Below, one piece after another: positions 32,397 through 34,875 of a stretch of DNA of 34,875 nucleotides. Every line of letters begins with the position of its first letter. Positions within the stretch are counted from its first letter, which is position 1. The notes under the pieces were generated by a model. That model did not search any database and was not told the origin of the DNA. It was given only the letters and a program-made list of their open reading frames with translations. The stretch is taken from positions 1 to 34,875 of the forward strand of contig JAILCN010000026.1 in the NCBI GenBank assembly GCA_024680365.1, written 5' to 3'. The position numbers and the translations under genes were made by a program. The stretch comes from Solobacterium sp. GTDB lineage: Bacteria > Bacillota_I > Bacilli_A > Erysipelotrichales > Erysipelotrichaceae.

Positions 32397-33620
32397 ATGA
32401 GCAGAAATGAAAGTGAAAAACCCAGAGCAGTACGCTCACATGATATTTCGACAGACAGAGAATATGTTCAATGGATTTATGAAGTCAAACAGCGTTTTCG
32501 CAGTGCGCAGATCAAAGCTGCTGTCAAAGTCAATTCTGAACAGCTGCTTTTCAACTGGCAGTTAGGACGGGATCTTGTTGTGCGCAAAGCTGAAGAAAAA
32601 TGGGGTTCCGGTATTGTTGAACAGGTAAGTCTTGATTTACAGGCTGCTTTCCCTGAGGCGAAAGGCTTCTCAGCCCGTAATCTTTGGTTTATGAAGCAGT
32701 GGTACTCATTCTATGCCTTAAAAAAGAATGTCGTGGAACTTATTGCTGAACTGGAAAAGAACATTGACTTAAGCGATAAAAAACTGAAGCAAGTTGCTTC
32801 AGAAATTCAAAGGGAAAAACTGAATCAAGTTGATTCAGAAATTGCTTTTCCTGCCATTTTTGCATATGTTCCATGGATGCATCATGTTCTCATTATTCAG
32901 AAGTGCAAATCAGTCGAGGGAGCGCTGTTCTACATTAAGCGGACAGTTGAGGAAGGATTAAGCCGAAATGCGTTGGATAATTGTATCCGTGCAGACATGT
33001 ACCACAAGATTGGTACTGCGGTAACAAACTTCAATAAACTTCTTCCTGAGCCCCAGAGCAAACTCGCCCAGGAACTCCTGAAAGAAAACTATGATCTTGG
33101 CTTCATCGGACTTCCTGAGGAATACGATGAAATTGCCCTGGAAGAGGCAATTGAACAGCGGATGACACGTTTTCTGCTTGAATTGGGAGAAGGCTGGGCG
33201 TTTGTCGGCAGACAGAAAGAAATCATTATTTCCGGAAAGACAAGAAAGATCGATCTGCTGTTTTATCATATTTATCTGCGCTGCTATGTTGTAATGGAAT
33301 TAAAGGTAAAGCCTTTTATTCCGGAATATGCGGGAAAACTGAATTTTTATGTGAATGCTGCAGATGCGTTTATCCGCAGGGATAGTGATAATCCGACAAT
33401 CGGTCTGCTGATCTGCAAGGATATGGACCGAACCGAAGTTCAGCTGGCATTTCAGGGGATTACAACACCGATGGGTGTCGCAACTTATGATAATGTCAGA
33501 ATCAAAGAGATTCAGGAACATCTGCCCACAGCAGAACAGATCAGGAAACAGATTGAAATGGCGGAAGAAGAATACAAGTTAAATCTTCTTGAAAAAAGAA
33601 TGGACAGTTCAGAAGAATAA
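32397..33620 (+). CDS. PDDEXK nuclease family protein, DUF1016/YhcG type
   Basis: 407 residues. The N-terminal DUF1016_N domain (QLLFNWQLGRDLV, WGSGIVEQVSLDLQAAFPEAKGFSARNLWFMKQWY) occupies about residues 25-115. A linker with a duplicated 12-residue unit (KLKQVASEI, KLNQVDSEI; residues about 128-149) follows. The C-terminal nuclease domain (230-370) has the PDDEXK set: Glu in the helix before, Asp in KIDLLFYH, and Glu/Lys in MELK, then PEYAGKLNFY. The protein is predicted to be a DNA nuclease of the restriction-endonuclease fold; family members are often found in defence or mobile contexts, but the target is unknown. No restriction-modification genes lie nearby. The gene is AT-richer than its neighbours. 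Confidence 0.88.
   Translation: MSRNESEKPRAVRSHDISTDREYVQWIYEVKQRFRSAQIKAAVKVNSEQLLFNWQLGRDLVVRKAEEKWGSGIVEQVSLDLQAAFPEAKGFSARNLWFMKQWYSFYALKKNVVELIAELEKNIDLSDKKLKQVASEIQREKLNQVDSEIAFPAIFAYVPWMHHVLIIQKCKSVEGALFYIKRTVEEGLSRNALDNCIRADMYHKIGTAVTNFNKLLPEPQSKLAQELLKENYDLGFIGLPEEYDEIALEEAIEQRMTRFLLELGEGWAFVGRQKEIIISGKTRKIDLLFYHIYLRCYVVMELKVKPFIPEYAGKLNFYVNAADAFIRRDSDNPTIGLLICKDMDRTEVQLAFQGITTPMGVATYDNVRIKEIQEHLPTAEQIRKQIEMAEEEYKLNLLEKRMDSSEE
32779..32843 (+). repeat. Duplicated 29-bp palindromic unit within the DUF1016 gene
   Basis: Units at 32779-32807 and 32815-32843 (period 36) are identical except at two bases. Each holds a 19-bp palindrome: CTGAAGCAAGTTGCTTCAG at 32784-32802 and CTGAATCAAGTTGATTCAG at 32820-32838. 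The two differences (G to T, C to A) are at paired positions, so both palindromes stay perfect around the central G. Confidence 0.85.
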
Positions 33621-33714
33621 AACTCTGTTTGGAAAATACAGGAAATGAATGATTCTACGATTCGTTTGTATATTTCATATCATTATCTGGCTAAGATATG
33701 ACCGGAGGTTTCTT

Positions 33715-34455
33715 ATGGATCAGAAAAGAATCGGTCAGTTTATAGCTGACCTCAGGAAACAGAAGAATATGACACAGGCTGAAGTTGCAGCACAACTTGG
33801 TGTTACAGACCGTGCTGTCAGCAAATGGGAAAATGGAAGAGGAATGCCTGATCCGTCATATATGTTGCCGTTATGTGATCTGCTGGGAATCACAGTAAAT
33901 GAGCTTCTGTCCGGAGAGAAAATCGCGGATCATGTTGATTATCAGGCAAAAGCAGATGAAAACTTCAAACAGATGATTACGGATCCTGTAAAGTTGAGCA
34001 ATGTACGTTTGTTATCGATCTCATGTGCTATTTCCGGATTATTCACGCTGATTTGGGGAATCAGACTTACCGATAACAATTTCGGAAAGATGCTGTGCGG
34101 TATCTGCGGCATTGTTGCATTAACATCCGGGTTATTGTCTTATTTAAATGTCAGGAAGGTTATTCCGGAATCAGAATTCAGGATCAATTATTTTATACAT
34201 AAGAAAACAGAAAAAGCGGATTGCATAAAACTCGAAAGAATAAAAGAGATCGGCATCTTTGAAATGTACGGAACGGATGGGTACAGGGGCTGGTCTTCCA
34301 GATCACTGGATGAGATTACAGACTATATTCAGAAAAACTGCAATCTTTCAAAAACGGATTTTGAAGTGTTTACATCACCCGTTCATTTGCCAGGTGCAGG
34401 TACTGTGTGGAGCCATTCTGATGAATATGAAACAGTAACATCTGACAAGGAATAG
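33715..34455 (+). CDS. XRE-family transcriptional regulator with two membrane segments
   Basis: 246 residues from ATG 33715 with GGAGG six bases before; an ATG at 33649 in frame has a weak SD and would add 22 uncharacteristic residues. Residues 3-60 are a classical HTH_3 (IGQFIADLRKQKNMTQAEVAAQLGVTDRAVSKWENGRGMPDPSYMLPLCDLLGITVNELLSGE). Two hydrophobic spans follow (LLSISCAISGLFTLIWGI; MLCGICGIVALTSGLLSYL). A soluble C-terminal domain of about 90 residues ends the protein. Membrane-bound XRE regulators of this layout are common in Bacillota. It follows the DUF1016 gene by 94 bases. Confidence 0.85.
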   Translation: MDQKRIGQFIADLRKQKNMTQAEVAAQLGVTDRAVSKWENGRGMPDPSYMLPLCDLLGITVNELLSGEKIADHVDYQAKADENFKQMITDPVKLSNVRLLSISCAISGLFTLIWGIRLTDNNFGKMLCGICGIVALTSGLLSYLNVRKVIPESEFRINYFIHKKTEKADCIKLERIKEIGIFEMYGTDGYRGWSSRSLDEITDYIQKNCNLSKTDFEVFTSPVHLPGAGTVWSHSDEYETVTSDKE

Positions 34456-34586
34456 AAGAGAAAATATCTTAAGTTCTGAAAGATACGGCAATATCTGAAC
34501 TGAAAAAGCATCGTTGAAAAAGTAAATACCTGCAGATATGATGACGATGGAAATGCAGATCCATACATGATCACATTTGTCTGTAA
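34456..34586 (+). other. Intergenic stretch with an imperfect hairpin
   Basis: No gene is supported here. AGTTC-(TGAA)-AGATA (34472-34485) pairs with TATCT-GAACT (34492-34501) across a bulge, without a T-run, so a weak terminator at best. The remainder, up to the TAA at 34584, shows no further structure. Confidence 0.35.
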
Positions 34587-34875
34587 GACCGGGTTCGAAG
34601 ACAGGAAAACGGAGAAGACTTCAAACCGCCAGGGAGGAATTCGGCAAAAAACAAATTGTCGCAACTTCCTCCAGACGATGTTACCGGTTTGTCGCAACAT
34701 AGTAGTGACGACACACATAGAATCCATCGCCTGCCTGAAGAGAAAAGACTCATAGAGATTCTGTATTTCAAGCATTATTACGAGCATTTCACCTTCGGCG
34801 AGACCGACTGGTCGAAGCGTGGAAAACGCCTCGAAAAGTACGTCCGGGTGTCTATAGTAATTGAACTCGTTACTG
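34587..34875 (+). CDS. Unrecognised reading frame, copy 2, cut by the window end
   Basis: Frame open from after TAA (34584-34586) to the last base, 96 codons. It contains LSQLPPDD and LSQHSSDD in tandem, then IHRLPEEKRLIEILYF and HYYEHFTFGETDWSKRGKR, the part shared with copy 1. No ATG, GTG or well-placed TTG start is visible: TTG 34656 lies 17 bases after GGGAGGA. The frame may be a gene fragment, a frameshifted gene, or one that uses an unusual start. Function unknown. Confidence 0.4.
34720..34875 (+). repeat. Direct repeat copy 2
   Basis: Gap-free match to 31801-31956. In the rlmD-equivalent frame it encodes HIESIACLKRKDS and then TAG, the counterpart of the RlmD C-terminus HVESIVSMKRQDS. 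The repeat continues to the window edge and may extend beyond. Confidence 0.8.

Noticed and set aside
32779-32843. CRISPR-like repeats
   Set aside because: Only two units with a 7-bp gap, in frame within a protein-coding gene; no array or cas genes.
33649-33714. Longer start for the membrane XRE regulator
   Set aside because: The extra 22 residues do not resemble the family, and a perfect GGAGG precedes the ATG at 33715, where the HTH fold begins.

Overview
The window is a gene-dense bacterial chromosome segment of about 50% GC by eye. It fits a Bacillota (low-GC Gram-positive lineage), probably an Erysipelotrichia-like organism. The support is strong GGAGG-type ribosome binding sites, TATAAT promoters, a pcrA-ligA pair, Cof-type HAD phosphatases, a five-gene oligopeptide permease operon, PepT and abundant Rho-independent terminators. 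The genus is inference; no 16S gene is present.

Layout. 1-420 is the tail of an acidic zinc-ribbon protein. A MATE exporter (minus strand) is divergent from a tiny 35-codon transcription unit that has its own promoter, RBS and terminator. A 48-residue zinc-ribbon protein and a Cof HAD phosphatase follow. 3198-9241 is the oppABCDF operon, with a cre-like palindrome and tandem TGTTCACA boxes upstream and a stable hairpin after oppA. A lipoprotein cyclophilin, a polytopic membrane protein (minus), an aldehyde dehydrogenase, an unknown 119-residue protein (minus) and tRNA-Leu(GAG) (minus) come next. typA starts divergently from the tRNA. 14798-18682 is a tightly coupled operon: DJ-1/PfpI, DUF1349, pepT, PfkB kinase, thioredoxin-like lipoprotein. 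A GNAT acetyltransferase is followed by cls, a patatin-like lipase and a second HAD phosphatase. A minus-strand operon (rRNA methyltransferase, RluA-type pseudouridine synthase, M15-family protein with degenerate active site) is divergent from pcrA-ligA, which is followed by a membrane-anchored protein with an acidic tail and by rlmD.

From the end of rlmD to the window end the character changes. A roughly 156-bp segment covering the last codons of rlmD and the sequence beyond is repeated without gaps at 34720-34875, about 2.9 kb downstream. Between the two copies is an AT-richer accessory module: a small HTH protein with a palindrome at its transcription start, a DUF1016/YhcG-type PDDEXK nuclease, and an HTH protein with two membrane segments. 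The repeat carries an unrecognised reading frame whose substitutions fall mostly at silent third positions. The nuclease gene contains a duplicated 29-bp palindromic unit whose only two differences compensate each other. This region is the best candidate for something undescribed.

The housekeeping parts form a coherent picture of peptide import (Opp), peptide hydrolysis (PepT), envelope lipid metabolism (Cls, patatin), DNA repair and replication (PcrA, LigA), and rRNA modification (three enzymes). All calls come from reading the sequence by eye; no database search was run.
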